DNA from: Mactra quadrangularis
Lineage: Eukaryota; Mollusca; Bivalvia; Venerida; Mactridae
Length of the DNA stretch: 64,000 bases
NCBI GenBank assembly: GCA_025267735.1
Contig: CM046293.1
Coordinates: forward strand, 10,378,560 to 10,442,559
Direction: 5' to 3'
The notes beneath the pieces are model-generated. The model searched no databases. It saw nothing but the letters and a program-made list of their open reading frames with translations, and was not told the DNA's origin. This document shows, one piece after another, positions 63,666 to 64,000 of the stretch; positions within the stretch are counted from its first letter, which is position 1; every line of letters begins with the position of its first letter. A program made the position numbers and the translations under genes.

Positions 63666-64000
63666 AAAACATGCTTTACAATGAAATTTGCACTTTATGG
63701 ACACCCTGTTGATTATATTTGCTGTTTTATGTTTCTTTATCGCTTTTGCCATATTTTATTAGCAATAGATGTGTAGTGCTACTTGTTACTTAATAGTATT
63801 TATACATCGTCCTTGAATTCATGTTTTTATATCATGTGTTCGAGCTACTTGCTTATTGGGACCACATACAATAAATGATTAGCAGTCTACTCTATGATGT
63901 ATTAATTTGTCATGTCAGATAGATATTTATGTTTAAGCGCAATTCATTTTATCACAATTACGTATGTGTTGTTTTTTTCTCTACAAAGTACCTGCTGCAT

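Overview
This window reads as nuclear DNA of an animal with large introns and much non-coding sequence. It is AT-rich throughout and has no operons or bacterial-type gene packing. Nearly everything recognisable is a transposable element. Repeated tRNA-headed SINEs share a tail containing 'ACAGCTAAATCCAGAGATTTAGCC ... GACCGCCGTGATATGACC ... GGCGTTAAACCCAACAAA' (elided) of a type familiar from bivalve molluscs. A lophotrochozoan, most likely a bivalve, is therefore my inference. I could not test it by search.

Only one host gene is supported. A first coding exon at 18052-18550 (+) encodes a signal peptide and the N-terminal part of a carboxylesterase/neuroligin-like alpha/beta-hydrolase, and it stops at a consensus splice donor. 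I find no second exon in the remaining 45 kb. The rest of the window is either one very long first intron or the exon is a stranded fragment. Upstream sequence (1-18019) has no recognisable gene.

Layout: 1-8390 featureless AT-rich DNA; 8391-8690 an old SINE; 9429-14737 copy 1 of a 5.3 kb repeat; 14743-18019 gene upstream region with one unassigned 146-codon ORF; 18052-18550 the exon; 18551-42000 SINEs and small inverted-repeat transposons (Tc1-like, 9-bp-TSD and other foldback families); 43090-44230 a tandem pair of long palindromes; 46177-48970 SINEs, a nested insertion and a 28-bp minisatellite; 49358-53936 copy 2 of the 5.3 kb repeat; 53937-64000 sparse DNA with a 52-54-bp tandem repeat, a possible decayed coding fragment and a terminal SINE.

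The most notable object is the 5.3 kb repeat, present twice in direct orientation about 40 kb apart at roughly 99% identity outside indels. It has matching 14-bp inverted motifs near both ends. It carries a Tc1-like MITE, a 2.4 kb foldback unit with long imperfect inverted arms, a Tc1-type transposase C-terminus remnant, a GC-richer run of potential hairpins, a tRNA-like sequence and a SINE tail. The two copies differ by discrete indels confined mainly to the foldback unit. One 37-bp block is inverted between copies. I know of no named element with this structure, but no database search was possible.
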